Of a stretch of 54,939 nucleotides of DNA, positions 15,794-24,180 are shown piece after piece. The position numbers and the translations under genes are program-made. The notes under the pieces were generated by a model. The model worked only from the letters and a program-made list of their open reading frames with translations. It was not told the DNA's origin and ran no database searches. Source of the DNA: M55B174 sp964618065 (GTDB taxonomy: Bacteria; Patescibacteriota; Minisyncoccia; CAIUEV01; JAHKAQ01); contig CAZTZK010000019.1 in the NCBI GenBank assembly GCA_964618065.1, forward strand, positions 1 through 54,939, given 5' to 3'. Position 1 is the first letter of the stretch. The number at the start of each line of letters is the position of its first letter.

Positions 15794-17938
15794 ATGGCTC
15801 GTAAAATTCCTTTAGAAAAAACTAGAAATATTGGAATCATTGCTCATATTGATGCCGGAAAAACAACTGTTACAGAAAGAATTCTTTTTTATACCGGGAT
15901 TTCTCATAAAATTGGGGAAGTACATGAAGGAGAAGCAATTATGGATTGGATGGAACAAGAAAGAGAAAGAGGTATTACTATTACTTCAGCGGCTACAACT
16001 TGTTTTTGGTCTCCTTCAGTTTTTGGAGATAAGGGTATGATGGAGTCAGGTTTAAAAGATCATGTCATTAATATCATTGATACTCCCGGACATGTTGATT
16101 TTACGGTAGAAGTTGAACGTTCTCTCAGAGTTTTAGACGGAGGAGTGGTTGTTTTTGATGGAAAAATGGGAGTAGAACCACAATCAGAAACAGTTTGGAG
16201 ACAGGCAGACAAGTATAAAGTTCCTCGAATTTGTTTTGTTAATAAAATAAATCAAACAGGAGGAGATTTTTATATGAGCTTAGAATCTATTAAAAACAGA
16301 TTAAGCCCTAAAGCAGTAGCGATTACTTTGCCTATTGGAAGTGAGCAAAATTTAGAAGGTCTTGTTGATTTAATTGAAATGAAAGCTTTTGTTTATGCTG
16401 ACGCTGAACATACTCAATTGAAAAGAGTTGAAATTAGTGAAGAGATGAAAACCAAAGCTCAAGAGTATCGGGATCAATTAGTAGAGAAAGTAGCTGAGAC
16501 TGATGATAAATTATTAGAAGTTTTTCTAGAAGATGGAAAAATTTCTCAAAAGGAACTTAAGTACGCTATTCGAAAAGCTACTTTAGCCGGAAAACTTTTT
16601 CCGGTTGTGGGAGGTGATGGACGATCAGTCATTGTTTCAAAAATTTTAGATTACGTTCTTGATTATCTACCCAGTCCTTTGGATGTTCCTCCTATTGAAG
16701 GAGATGATCCCAAAACAGGAGATAAAATTATTCGAGAAACTAGCGATGAAGAGAGTTTTTCTGCACTAGCTTTTAAAATTGCCTCGGATCCTTTTGTAGG
16801 TAATCTTTGCTTTTTTAGAGTTTATTCAGGGGTTTTAAAAGTAGGGAGCTATATTCTAAATTCCAATAAAGATGAAAAAGAAAGAGTAGGTAGAATTGTT
16901 CGGATGCATTCCAATAAAAGAGAAGAAGTAGAAGAAATATCCGCTGGAGAAATAGCTGCCGTGGTTGGTTTAAAAAATACGACTACGGGTGACACTCTTT
17001 GTGATACAAATAATCCTATAATTTTAGAGAACATTACTTTTCCTGAACCAGTTATTTCAGTAGCAGTTGAGCCAAAGACCAAAGCTGATCAAGAAAAAAT
17101 GGGTATCGCCTTAAGAAAACTAGCTCAAGAAGATCCTACCTTTAAAATTAAAACAGACGAAGAAACTCTGGAGACAATAATTGCAGGAATGGGAGAATTG
17201 CATTTAGAAGTTTTGGTAGAAAGGATGAAGAGGGAGTTTAAAGTAGGTGCCAATATTGGAAAACCCCGAGTTGCTTATAGAGAGACAATTGAGCAAGAGG
17301 CAGAAGCTGAAGAAAAATATGTTCGTCAATCAGGAGGTCATGGTCAGTACGGACATGTTTTATTGAAACTAGAACCTCAAGAGGCGGGTAAAGGCTATGA
17401 ATTCGTTAATGCAATAAAAGGAGGAAAAATTCCCCAAGAATTTATTCCTGCCGTAGAAAAAGGAGTTAAAGAAGCCATGGAAAACGGAGTAATTGCTGGA
17501 TATCCAGTAGTTGATACTAAGGTGACTTTATTTGATGGATCTTTTCATGAAGTTGATTCTTCCGAAGCAGCTTTTAAAATTGCTGGCTCAAAAGCTTTTA
17601 AAAAAGGATTTAAAAATGCCAAACCTTATTTATTGGAACCTATTATGAAGGTAGAAGTAGTAACTCCGGAACAGTTTATGGGAGATGTTATTGGAGATTT
17701 AAATTCTAGACGGGGAATTATTGAAAATATGGAAGATCGAGGAGAAGGTAATGCTTTAGTGAAAATTATTTCAGCCAAAGTTCCTTTGGCTACTATGTTT
17801 GGTTATGCTACTGCTCTTAGGTCTTTAAGCCAAGGAAGATCTAATTATTCAATGGAATTTAGTCATTACGAAAAAATTCCTCATAATGTTACCGAGGAAA
17901 TTATAGGTAAAGAAGAAGACAAGGGAGTAAAAAATTAG
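15794..17938 (+). CDS. fusA: Elongation factor G
   Basis: The ribosomal translocase GTPase. The G domain has GIIAHIDAGKTT (P-loop), RGITITSAATT (switch I), DTPGHVDF (switch II) and NKIN in place of the usual NKMD. The remaining domains II-V are complete, with GMGELHLEV in domain III and QSGGHGQYGHV in domain IV. The total of 714 residues is slightly longer than E. coli EF-G. The GDIFVV-type fusions or truncations seen in paralogues are absent, so this is the housekeeping copy. It follows rpsG in the conserved str order. Confidence 0.98.
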   Translation: MARKIPLEKTRNIGIIAHIDAGKTTVTERILFYTGISHKIGEVHEGEAIMDWMEQERERGITITSAATTCFWSPSVFGDKGMMESGLKDHVINIIDTPGHVDFTVEVERSLRVLDGGVVVFDGKMGVEPQSETVWRQADKYKVPRICFVNKINQTGGDFYMSLESIKNRLSPKAVAITLPIGSEQNLEGLVDLIEMKAFVYADAEHTQLKRVEISEEMKTKAQEYRDQLVEKVAETDDKLLEVFLEDGKISQKELKYAIRKATLAGKLFPVVGGDGRSVIVSKILDYVLDYLPSPLDVPPIEGDDPKTGDKIIRETSDEESFSALAFKIASDPFVGNLCFFRVYSGVLKVGSYILNSNKDEKERVGRIVRMHSNKREEVEEISAGEIAAVVGLKNTTTGDTLCDTNNPIILENITFPEPVISVAVEPKTKADQEKMGIALRKLAQEDPTFKIKTDEETLETIIAGMGELHLEVLVERMKREFKVGANIGKPRVAYRETIEQEAEAEEKYVRQSGGHGQYGHVLLKLEPQEAGKGYEFVNAIKGGKIPQEFIPAVEKGVKEAMENGVIAGYPVVDTKVTLFDGSFHEVDSSEAAFKIAGSKAFKKGFKNAKPYLLEPIMKVEVVTPEQFMGDVIGDLNSRRGIIENMEDRGEGNALVKIISAKVPLATMFGYATALRSLSQGRSNYSMEFSHYEKIPHNVTEEIIGKEEDKGVKN

Positions 17939-18010
17939 AAAAATTCTGAAATTTTAAGTTAAGAAGCTTTTTTGTTCATAAATTTGAAGTTTATAAGTTA
18001 AATTTTATCT

Positions 18011-18580
18011 GTGAATCCGTTTAAAATCATAAATAAATACTACAATCCTCAATCAACTGAGTACCAAGTGTTAATTATCCATTCTACTTTAGTAGCAAAG
18101 AAGTCATTAGAAATTGCTGATTTATTTTCTCAGAGAACAAAAGAAAATATTTCTAAGAGTTTTATTTATGAAGCAGCTCTTCTTCATGATCTCGGGTTTA
18201 ATTTTCCCGGGGAATTAAAAAACAGGGAAAAATTTGTTGGTTGTTATATAACTCATGGATATTATGGAGCTGAGATTTTGCGAAAAGAAAAATTACCGAA
18301 GCATGCGCAAGTAGCCGAAAATCATGTGGGCCTGGGTCTAAGTAGAGAGGAAATTATCAATAACAAATGGCCACTTCCTCTTAAAGACTATTATCCCGAA
18401 ACAATTGCAGAAAAAATTATTGCTTACGCTGATTTGTTTTATTCTAAAGGAGTTAAAAAAACAGAAGATCTTTTTAGAGAAAGAAGCCATGAAGAAGTTA
18501 TGAAAAAGATTAAAAGTTATCAGAACTTTAAAGATAAGATTAAAATTTTTTTAGAATGGGAGAAATTACTTCTTGGGTGA
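18011..18580 (+). CDS. HD-domain phosphohydrolase-like protein
   Basis: A 189-residue cytoplasmic protein with the HD metal site: H24 (IIHS), H59-D60 (LLHDLG), H82 (THGYYGAEIL), H105 (ENHVG) and D141 (AYADLF). This full set fits an active metal-dependent phosphohydrolase acting on nucleotides or cyclic nucleotides, but the substrate cannot be told. It starts with GTG; the first Met is far inside, so the GTG is accepted. It lies 72 bases after fusA and ahead of the long tuf leader, an unusual insertion in the str/S10 order. Confidence 0.8.
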   Translation: MNPFKIINKYYNPQSTEYQVLIIHSTLVAKKSLEIADLFSQRTKENISKSFIYEAALLHDLGFNFPGELKNREKFVGCYITHGYYGAEILRKEKLPKHAQVAENHVGLGLSREEIINNKWPLPLKDYYPETIAEKIIAYADLFYSKGVKKTEDLFRERSHEEVMKKIKSYQNFKDKIKIFLEWEKLLLG

Positions 18581-18649
18581 AAAGGTGAAGGGTAAATCTC
18601 TATAAATTATGGATCTAAATTTTAGAAATAGGTATTATCGCATTCTTAG

Positions 18650-18655
18650 TATAAT
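18650..18655 (+). promoter_or_regulatory. Candidate -10 element for the tuf-S10 transcript
   Basis: A perfect TATAAT lies 277 bases before the tuf start codon. No convincing -35 is found at 16-18 bases. A TTGACT at 18784-18789 is an alternative -35 but has no good -10 at the right distance. If 18650 is used, the transcript carries about 270 bases of leader including both hairpins annotated below. Confidence 0.35.
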
Positions 18656-18710
18656 CCAATTTAGATATTTTTAATGGAACCTTAATTAAATAAATGGTAG
18701 GGTACAATTA

Positions 18711-18774
18711 CGAGAGAACAAGGAGATAAAGCATCTGTGTTAATTAGTAAAACATTATCTCTCTGTTTATCTCG
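18711..18774 (+). other. Hairpin 1 of the tuf leader
   Basis: The arm at 18711-18729 (begins CGAGAGAACA) pairs with 18755-18774 (ends TTTATCTCG) around a 25-base loop. The helix has about five pairs, a small internal loop, four pairs, one mismatch, one G-U and seven pairs. It is part of the 351-base gene-free stretch 18581-18931. I found no tRNA-like fold or known riboswitch in it. Confidence 0.5.
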
Positions 18775-18858
18775 CACATTAACTTGACTTAAAGTTGATT
18801 TTCCGCTAATTATTAACTAATACTTTCTAATAATTATCATTAAGTTTAATAAATTAAT

Positions 18859-18913
18859 AAGACCGATTGGGTAAAACTCAATTTTCAGATTTAGAACAAT
18901 TGAGATTGGTCTT
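18859..18913 (+). other. Hairpin 2 of the tuf leader, adjacent to the Shine-Dalgarno
   Basis: AAGACCGAT (18859-18867) pairs with ATTGGTCTT (18905-18913) with one G-U. Inside it, CTCAATT (18877-18883) pairs with AATTGAG (18898-18904), leaving a 14-base loop and a one-sided internal loop at 18868-18876. The structure ends three bases before the Shine-Dalgarno, so it could control access to it or protect the leader. Confidence 0.6.
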
Positions 18914-18915
18914 TC

Positions 18916-18923
18916 AAAAGGAG
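18916..18923 (+). promoter_or_regulatory. Shine-Dalgarno of tuf
   Basis: AAAAGGAG lies eight bases before the ATG of tuf. It stands out because neighbouring ribosomal genes have only AT-rich sequence before their start codons. Confidence 0.7.
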
Positions 18924-18931
18924 TTTTAAAA

Positions 18932-20134
18932 ATGTCAGAAAAATTTGATCGCAGCAAACCTCATGTAAATGTAGGAACCATTGGTCATGTTGACCATGGG
19001 AAAACAACCTTAACTGCTGCTATGCTTCACGCTTTAAAATTATCCGGCAAACAAGCTAGTGAGAAAGATGTAAGCCAAATTGATTCAGCGCCAGAAGAAA
19101 AAGAAAGAGGGATTACTATTGCAACCGCTCATGTTGAATATGAAACTGATAAGAGGCATTATGCTCACGTAGATTGTCCGGGACATGCTGATTATATCAA
19201 AAACATGATCACTGGAGCTGCCCAGATGGATGGAGCAATTTTAGTAGTTTCTGCAACAGATGGTCCCATGCCTCAAACAAGAGAACATATTCTTCTAGCT
19301 CGTCAGGTAGGAGTTCCTAATATAGTTGTCTTTCTAAACAAGGTAGATCAACTTGATAGTTCTGACGCTTCTGAAATGCTAGATTTGGTAGAAAGTGAAG
19401 TTAGAGAACTTTTGAATAAATATGAATTTGATGGTGATAATATTGCTGTAATAAAAGGATCTGCCCTTAAAGCTTTAGAGAGCAAAGATAAAGACGACGA
19501 AAATATCAAACCTATTTTAGATTTAGTAGCAGCCCTTGATGAAAAAATTCCTGAGCCGGAAAGAGATATTGATAAACCTTTATTAATGCCCATTGAGGAT
19601 GTTTTTTCTATTGAAGGTAGAGGAACAGTGGCTACTGGTAGAATTGAGAGAGGCGAGGTAAATATTAATGATAAAGTTGAAATTGTAGGGATTAAAGATA
19701 CGACGGAAACAGTTGTTACCGGAATTGAAATGTTTAATAAAGAATTAGATAAAGGACAAGCCGGAGATAATGCTGGAATACTTTTGAGAGGTTTAAAGAA
19801 AGAGGACGTAGAAAGAGGCCAAGTTTTAGCAAAACCTGGTTCAATTAATCCTCACAAGGAGTTTGAAGCAGAAGTTTATATTTTGACTAAGGAAGAAGGC
19901 GGCCGTCATACACCTTTCTTTACCGGATATAAGCCTCAGTTTTATGTTAGAACTACTGATATTACTGGAGATGTAACTTTACCGGAAGGTACTGAAATGG
20001 TTATGCCAGGAGATACAGTAAGTCTAAAAGCCAAATTAATTGGGAAAGTAGCAATGGAAGAAGGAATGAGGTTTGCAATTAGAGAAGGAGGCAAAACAGT
20101 AGGTGCGGGAGTAGTAACTAAAATTATTGCTTAA
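18932..20134 (+). CDS. tuf: Elongation factor Tu
   Basis: Delivers aminoacyl-tRNA to the ribosome as a GTPase. GTIGHVDHGKTTL (P-loop), RGITIATAHVEYE, DCPGHADY and FLNKVDQLD are intact. Domain II has VFSIEGRGTVATGRIERG and domain III has GGRHTPFF and KPQFYVRTTDITG. The length of 400 residues is normal. It is the only translation gene here with a clear Shine-Dalgarno. It has a leader of about 270-350 bases with two hairpins, pointing to separate control of this abundant protein. A hairpin without a U tract follows it before rpsJ. Confidence 0.98.
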   Translation: MSEKFDRSKPHVNVGTIGHVDHGKTTLTAAMLHALKLSGKQASEKDVSQIDSAPEEKERGITIATAHVEYETDKRHYAHVDCPGHADYIKNMITGAAQMDGAILVVSATDGPMPQTREHILLARQVGVPNIVVFLNKVDQLDSSDASEMLDLVESEVRELLNKYEFDGDNIAVIKGSALKALESKDKDDENIKPILDLVAALDEKIPEPERDIDKPLLMPIEDVFSIEGRGTVATGRIERGEVNINDKVEIVGIKDTTETVVTGIEMFNKELDKGQAGDNAGILLRGLKKEDVERGQVLAKPGSINPHKEFEAEVYILTKEEGGRHTPFFTGYKPQFYVRTTDITGDVTLPEGTEMVMPGDTVSLKAKLIGKVAMEEGMRFAIREGGKTVGAGVVTKIIA

Positions 20135-20141
20135 ATAATTT

Positions 20142-20176
20142 AGCTAAGCAGGGAAAATTTATCCCTGCTTTAAGCT
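20142..20176 (+). other. Hairpin between tuf and rpsJ
   Basis: AAGCAGGGA (20146-20154) and TCCCTGCTT (20162-20170) form a perfect nine-pair stem with a seven-base loop. AGCT at 20142-20145 can add four more pairs with 20173-20176 across a two-base bulge. No U tract follows, so it is more likely a processing, stability or Rho-dependent pausing element than an intrinsic terminator. Confidence 0.6.
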
Positions 20177-20197
20177 TAATAGATCATTAATAAATAG

Positions 20198-20533
20198 ATG
20201 AAAAAGAAGAAAGAGAAAAAGCCAGAAGAAAAAACTAGAATTAGAATTAAAATTAAGGCTTTTGACCATCGGGTTATCGATCAATCAGCTAAACAAATTA
20301 TGGATACCGCTGAAAGAACAGGAGCTAAGGTTATTGGACCGGTTCCTCTTCCTACAGCCATAAATCGCTTTACGGTTAATAGATCTACTTTTGTTAATAA
20401 AGATGCTCGTGACCAATATGAAATGAGAACTCACAAGCGCCTTTTAGACATTGAGAATTTTACTCCTCAAACAATTGATTCTTTAATCAATCTTGATTTG
20501 CCAACCGGAGTAAATGTAGAAATTAAAATGTAA
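20198..20533 (+). CDS. rpsJ: 30S ribosomal protein S10
   Basis: A 30S head protein that also acts in NusB/NusE antitermination. IRIKIKAFDHRVIDQSAKQI, PVPLPTAINRFTVNRS and MRTHKRLLDI are typical, as is the C-terminal PTGVNVEIK. The first 12 or so residues are a Lys/Glu-rich extension before the conserved start. The length is 111 residues. It is separated from tuf by a hairpin and from rplC by a terminator-like hairpin, so its output may be set apart from the rest of the operon. Confidence 0.97.
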   Translation: MKKKKEKKPEEKTRIRIKIKAFDHRVIDQSAKQIMDTAERTGAKVIGPVPLPTAINRFTVNRSTFVNKDARDQYEMRTHKRLLDIENFTPQTIDSLINLDLPTGVNVEIKM

Positions 20534-20599
20534 AGGGATGTTTTTTAGTCAGTTGATTAGAAAATAGAAATTTGTTAATTTCATAAATTTCAGATTTTT

Positions 20600-20638
20600 A
20601 AATAAAAACAGGGGCCAAGAGTTCCGTTTTTATTTTTT
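20600..20638 (+). terminator. Terminator-like hairpin (possible attenuator) between rpsJ and rplC
   Basis: AAATAAAAAC (20600-20609) and GTTTTTATTT (20626-20635) are perfect complements. Two further G-C pairs can form inside (GG 20611-20612 with CC 20624-20625), and the 3' arm runs into a T tract. It ends about 30 bases before the rplC start. The A-T-rich stem is weaker than a classical terminator, so partial read-through (attenuation) is more likely than full stop. Confidence 0.45.
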
Positions 20639-20668
20639 GTTTTCAAATAAGAGATTGAAGAAATTTTT

Positions 20669-21217
20669 ATGTTTGCAATTGGTAAAAAATTAAATATGTC
20701 GCAGATTTGGGATGATAAAAATAATGTTATTCCGGTAACTACTGTAAAGTATTTGCCGAGTGAGATTATTAGCTTTAAAACGGAGCAGAAAAACGGGTAC
20801 AAAGCTGTAGTTATTAAAAGTGGAAAAATAATCAAGGAATTTAGATTCCTAAATCTAAAGGATGATTTAAAAGAAGGCGACAAAATAACGATAGATAATT
20901 TTTCTGCCGGAGATAAAATAGAACTTATTGGAAGAAGTAAAGGGAAGGGATTTCAAGGTGTCGTTAAGAGACATGGATTTAGTGGGGGCGGTTCTTCTCA
21001 TGGTCATCGTCACGATCTTAGGCGTGGAGGTTCAATTGGTTCAGCTTTTCCTCAACATGTTATGAAAGGCAAAAAAATGGCTGGGCGTATGGGTAATTGT
21101 AGAATTTCAATTAAAAAAGCTTTGGTAGCTAAGGTAGATAAAGAAAATAATGTTTTAATGATTAAAGGATCTTTACCGGGGAAAAGGGGAAATTTAGTTT
21201 TTATTCGGAAAAAATAA
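20669..21217 (+). CDS. rplC: 50S ribosomal protein L3
   Basis: Early-assembly 23S rRNA binder near the peptidyl transferase centre. MFAIGKKLNMSQIW is the family start. The central loop has GRSKGKGFQGVVKRHGF and SSHGHRHDLRRGGSIG, followed by KGKKMAGRMG. The total of 182 residues is shorter than E. coli L3 (209), mainly in the first beta-barrel part and the C-terminal end. The gene comes 135 bases after rpsJ, an unusually wide gap holding the attenuator-like hairpin. Confidence 0.97.
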   Translation: MFAIGKKLNMSQIWDDKNNVIPVTTVKYLPSEIISFKTEQKNGYKAVVIKSGKIIKEFRFLNLKDDLKEGDKITIDNFSAGDKIELIGRSKGKGFQGVVKRHGFSGGGSSHGHRHDLRRGGSIGSAFPQHVMKGKKMAGRMGNCRISIKKALVAKVDKENNVLMIKGSLPGKRGNLVFIRKK

Positions 21218-21236
21218 CTTGATTAGTTTTTATTAA

Positions 21237-21890
21237 ATGAAACAGCCAATTTACAATTTAGAAGGAGAAAAAATAAAGGAAATAGAAATATCTCCTATAA
21301 TTTTTGATATGCCTTTTGACTCTGAATTAGTTTTTAGAACTGCAACTTCTCTAGCTTCTAATAAAAGAAGACCTTTGGCTCATACTAAAACTAGAGGCGA
21401 AGTTAGAGGAGGAGGCAAAAAGCCTTGGAGCCAAAAAGGAACGGGTAATGCAAGAGCTGGTTCAATTAGGAGTCCTATCTTCAAAGGAGGAGGAGTTACT
21501 TTTGGCCCTCGTAACAAAGTCAATTTTAAGAAAAAAATTAACAAAAAGGAACGCCGAAAAACTTTTTTGGAGGTATTTTCTTGCAAATTAAGAGACGGAG
21601 AGTTGAAAATCATTGATAGCTTTAAGCTAGAAAAGCCAAACACTAAGAAGTTATCCTCTTTATTGAAAAAAATTGGAGGTTGGGAAAAATCAGGCCTAGT
21701 GGTTACTTCTAGTAAAAATGAGAATCTGGGGAAATCCGTAAAGAATTTAGAGAGAATTGATTTTTTGCAAGCGACAAATGTTTCATCCTTAGATTTGCTT
21801 AATCATAAGTTTTTTTATTTAGATAAAGAATCTTTTAGTTATTATGAAAATAAGTATAAAGGTGTAAAGATTAAGAAGAATAAAAAATAA
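21237..21890 (+). CDS. rplD: 50S ribosomal protein L4
   Basis: Assembly protein lining the exit tunnel; in some bacteria also a feedback regulator of the S10 operon. The conserved tunnel loop reads KTRGEVRGGGKKPWSQKGTG, then ARAGSIRSPIFKGGG and FGPRNKVNFKKKINKKERR. The C-terminal half is divergent, as is usual for L4. The length of 217 residues is close to normal. It starts 19 bases after rplC, without a Shine-Dalgarno. Confidence 0.96.
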   Translation: MKQPIYNLEGEKIKEIEISPIIFDMPFDSELVFRTATSLASNKRRPLAHTKTRGEVRGGGKKPWSQKGTGNARAGSIRSPIFKGGGVTFGPRNKVNFKKKINKKERRKTFLEVFSCKLRDGELKIIDSFKLEKPNTKKLSSLLKKIGGWEKSGLVVTSSKNENLGKSVKNLERIDFLQATNVSSLDLLNHKFFYLDKESFSYYENKYKGVKIKKNKK

Positions 21891-21898
21891 TTTTTTAT

Positions 21899-22393
21899 AT
21901 GGCTAGCTTCTTAGAAAAAATTGGATTAAAGAAAAAAAAGAGGATTGGGAAAAAAGCAGTTGAGATAAAAAATGTTGAAAAAGATACGAAAGAAAATCGC
22001 AAGAAGAAAGAAGGGAATGTTAAACAAGTGGAGACCGATGCTAAAGTAGTGGAAAAAAAAGTAGCTCTTAAGCAGAAAGAGGTTGATTCAAAAAGGAGAA
22101 AAACTCAAAAGAGAAATAATTTTGATAATGCTTATCAGGTTCTTTTAGGGCTTTTAGATACGGAGAAATCCAGCAGGGAGGCTTCGTGGGGAAAATATTA
22201 TTTTAGAGTGCATCCAAAATCAAGTAAAAATAGAATAAAACAGGCCGTAGAAGAATATTATAAAGTAGAAGTAACTAGTGTTAATATAATGAATTATAAG
22301 CCTAAAAAGAAGAAGTTTCGCTTGATTGAAGGATCTAGAAGTGCTTATAAGAAAGCAGTAGTTACCCTTAAAGAAGGGGAAGTTATCAAATAG
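21899..22393 (+). CDS. rplW: 50S ribosomal protein L23 with a long basic N-terminal extension
   Basis: Tunnel-exit protein that docks SRP and trigger factor. The L23 core starts near residue 75 (NNFDNAYQVLLGLLDTEKS), with YYFRVHPKSSKNRIKQAVEEYYKVEVTSVN replacing the usual motif and MNYKPKKKKFRLIEGSR as the tunnel hairpin. Before it lie about 70 residues rich in Lys, Glu and Val that have no counterpart in E. coli L23. No other start near the core has better support, and the ATG is only eight bases past the rplD stop. The extension would be near the exit site of the nascent chain. Confidence 0.93.
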   Translation: MASFLEKIGLKKKKRIGKKAVEIKNVEKDTKENRKKKEGNVKQVETDAKVVEKKVALKQKEVDSKRRKTQKRNNFDNAYQVLLGLLDTEKSSREASWGKYYFRVHPKSSKNRIKQAVEEYYKVEVTSVNIMNYKPKKKKFRLIEGSRSAYKKAVVTLKEGEVIK

Positions 22394-22405
22394 GATAAAA
22401 TTATT

Positions 22406-23239
22406 ATGTTAAAAGTTAAAAAAATTAAAAATAGAGGTAAACGAGTAGTTTCATATATTTGGGGAGCTAACGTTGATCGTTCCTCACGTCCTTACAAGCC
22501 TCTTACTCGTATTTGGAAAAAGAAATCAGGCAGGATGAGATCGGGGAAAATTTCTGTTAGACATAGAGGTGGTGGTTCACGTCGTAGATATCGTTTGATT
22601 GAATTCAAGAGAAATAAAGGAGATTTCAAAGTGGAAAGAATAGAAAAAGATCCGAATCGAAGTAATTTTATTGCTCTTGTTTCTGATAAAAAAGGTTCTA
22701 AGTTTTATATGCCGGCAATTATTGGGATGAAAGTAGGAGATACTTTTCAAATAGGAGATAAGGTCAGTATAAAGAAAGGGAATAGGACTTGTCTGTCTAG
22801 AATATTGGCCGGTTCTTTTGTTTCTAACGTAGAGCTTTTCCCAGGATCAAAAGGACAATTAGCTAGAGCAGCCGGAACTTATGCAGTTGTAATGGGACAA
22901 GAGAATGGAATGAGCCAGCTCAAAATGCCTTCGGGAGAAATCCGCCAAGTTAATGAAAAATGCTATGCTACTATTGGTCAATCATCTAATCCAGAAAATA
23001 ATATGGTAAGAATAGGTAAAGCCGGAAGAACACGTTTGTTAGGAATACGTCCTAAGGTAAGAGGAAAAGCGATGAATCCGGTTGATCATCCCCATGGTGG
23101 AGGCGAAGGGAATGAGTCAATTGGGATGAAACATCCTAAAAATGTTTGGGGTAAGATTGCTTTGGGTGTAAAGACTAGAAAAAAGAAAAAGAAGAGCAAT
23201 CGTTATATTATTAGAAGAAGAGTTCATAAGCGGAAATAA
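22406..23239 (+). CDS. rplB: 50S ribosomal protein L2
   Basis: Near-universal core protein of the large subunit, needed for subunit joining and peptidyl transfer. SGRMRSGKISVRHRGGGSRRRYRLIEFKR, GSFVSNVELFPGSKGQLARAAGT and the catalytic-region motif NPVDHPHGGGEG are present. The C-terminus is the usual very basic tail ending RRRVHKRK. The length of 277 residues is standard. The N-terminal leader is shorter than average, starting LKVKKIKNRGKR. Confidence 0.98.
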   Translation: MLKVKKIKNRGKRVVSYIWGANVDRSSRPYKPLTRIWKKKSGRMRSGKISVRHRGGGSRRRYRLIEFKRNKGDFKVERIEKDPNRSNFIALVSDKKGSKFYMPAIIGMKVGDTFQIGDKVSIKKGNRTCLSRILAGSFVSNVELFPGSKGQLARAAGTYAVVMGQENGMSQLKMPSGEIRQVNEKCYATIGQSSNPENNMVRIGKAGRTRLLGIRPKVRGKAMNPVDHPHGGGEGNESIGMKHPKNVWGKIALGVKTRKKKKKSNRYIIRRRVHKRK

Positions 23240-23262
23240 AGATTAATTATTTTTTTGGAAAT

Positions 23263-23604
23263 ATGTCTAGGAGTTTGAAAAAAGGTCCTTATGTGGATCT
23301 TAAGATATTAAAAAAGATAAAGGATTTAAAGCCGGGAGATAAAACAGTGATTAAAACTTGGTCACGTGATTGCATTATTACTCCAGAGATGATAGGCTTT
23401 GTTTTTGGTGTTTATAATGGGAAAAAACACATTGAAGTTTTAGCAAGCGAAGAAATGGTTGGTCATAAGTTGGGAGAGTTTTCTCCAACTAGAAAATTCC
23501 AAAGACATGGTGGAAGAATTCAGAAAGAAATGGAGCAAGAAGCTCTGAAAAGTAACGGAAGTACTCAGAATGAAGAAGCTGAGAAAGAAGGGAAGGAAAA
23601 ATAG
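23263..23604 (+). CDS. rpsS: 30S ribosomal protein S19 with an acidic/basic C-terminal tail
   Basis: Head protein that works with S13. SRSLKKGPYVD, IKTWSRDCIITPEMIGFVFGVYNGK and HKLGEFSPTRKFQRHGG are diagnostic. The conserved part ends near residue 88. About 25 charged residues (Glu, Lys, Asn-rich) follow that E. coli S19 lacks. The gene has a 23-base spacing after rplB and no Shine-Dalgarno. Confidence 0.97.
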   Translation: MSRSLKKGPYVDLKILKKIKDLKPGDKTVIKTWSRDCIITPEMIGFVFGVYNGKKHIEVLASEEMVGHKLGEFSPTRKFQRHGGRIQKEMEQEALKSNGSTQNEEAEKEGKEK

Positions 23605-23632
23605 TTTTAATTAGTATTTTAAGTTAAGTTTT

Positions 23633-24175
23633 ATGCAAGTTAAGGCAAGTTTAAAAAATTTTAGAATGTCTCCCCGAAAAGTTCGTTTAGCGGCTGATTT
23701 AGTTAGAGGCAAAACCTATTTTGAAGCTAAGGTCCAATTGCAATTTATTAAAGGAAAAACAGGAACACCTATTTTGGATTTACTTGAATCTTGTGTTGCT
23801 AATGGGGTTCATAATTTTGGTTTAGAAAAAAGTAATTTATATATTGAAAACATTGAAGTTGATGAAGGGCCAGTTATGAAAAGATGGCGTCCTAGAGCTC
23901 ACGGAAGGGCTTACTCAATTTTGAAAAGAACTTCTCATTTAGGTATTATTTTAAATGAGATAGAAGAAGGCAAGGGGAGAACTAAAGTAGAGAGGAAAGA
24001 AGCTAAGACGTTAACCTATGAAGAATTAAAGAAGATTACTAAGCAGGCTGATAAGATTTTGAATAAACAGCAGGAAAGGAAGGAAAAAGATCAAAAAGAT
24101 CAAAAATTAGGAAAAGATAAAAAGAGTAGCTCAAGTAGAGCAATCTCTAAAATTTTTAGAAGAAAAAGTATTTAA
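23633..24175 (+). CDS. rplV: 50S ribosomal protein L22 with a long lysine-rich C-terminal tail
   Basis: Tunnel-wall protein. MQVKASLKNFRMSPRKVRLAADLVRGK starts the family domain and MKRWRPRAHGRAYSILKRTSH forms the tunnel loop. The conserved domain ends near residue 115. The remaining 65 residues or so are Lys/Glu/Asp-rich, low-complexity and absent from most bacterial L22. The total is 180 residues. The gene is followed after five bases by rpsC. Confidence 0.97.
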   Translation: MQVKASLKNFRMSPRKVRLAADLVRGKTYFEAKVQLQFIKGKTGTPILDLLESCVANGVHNFGLEKSNLYIENIEVDEGPVMKRWRPRAHGRAYSILKRTSHLGIILNEIEEGKGRTKVERKEAKTLTYEELKKITKQADKILNKQQERKEKDQKDQKLGKDKKSSSSRAISKIFRRKSI

Positions 24176-24180
24176 TTTAT

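Noticed and set aside
18784..18812. TTGACT with downstream TAATTA as the tuf promoter
   Set aside because: The -10 matches only the first two bases of consensus at 17-base spacing; the TATAAT at 18650 fits better although it lacks a -35.
18581..18931. A tRNA or known riboswitch in the tuf leader
   Set aside because: No cloverleaf, T-loop GTTCGA or known riboswitch core could be found; only the two hairpins are supported.
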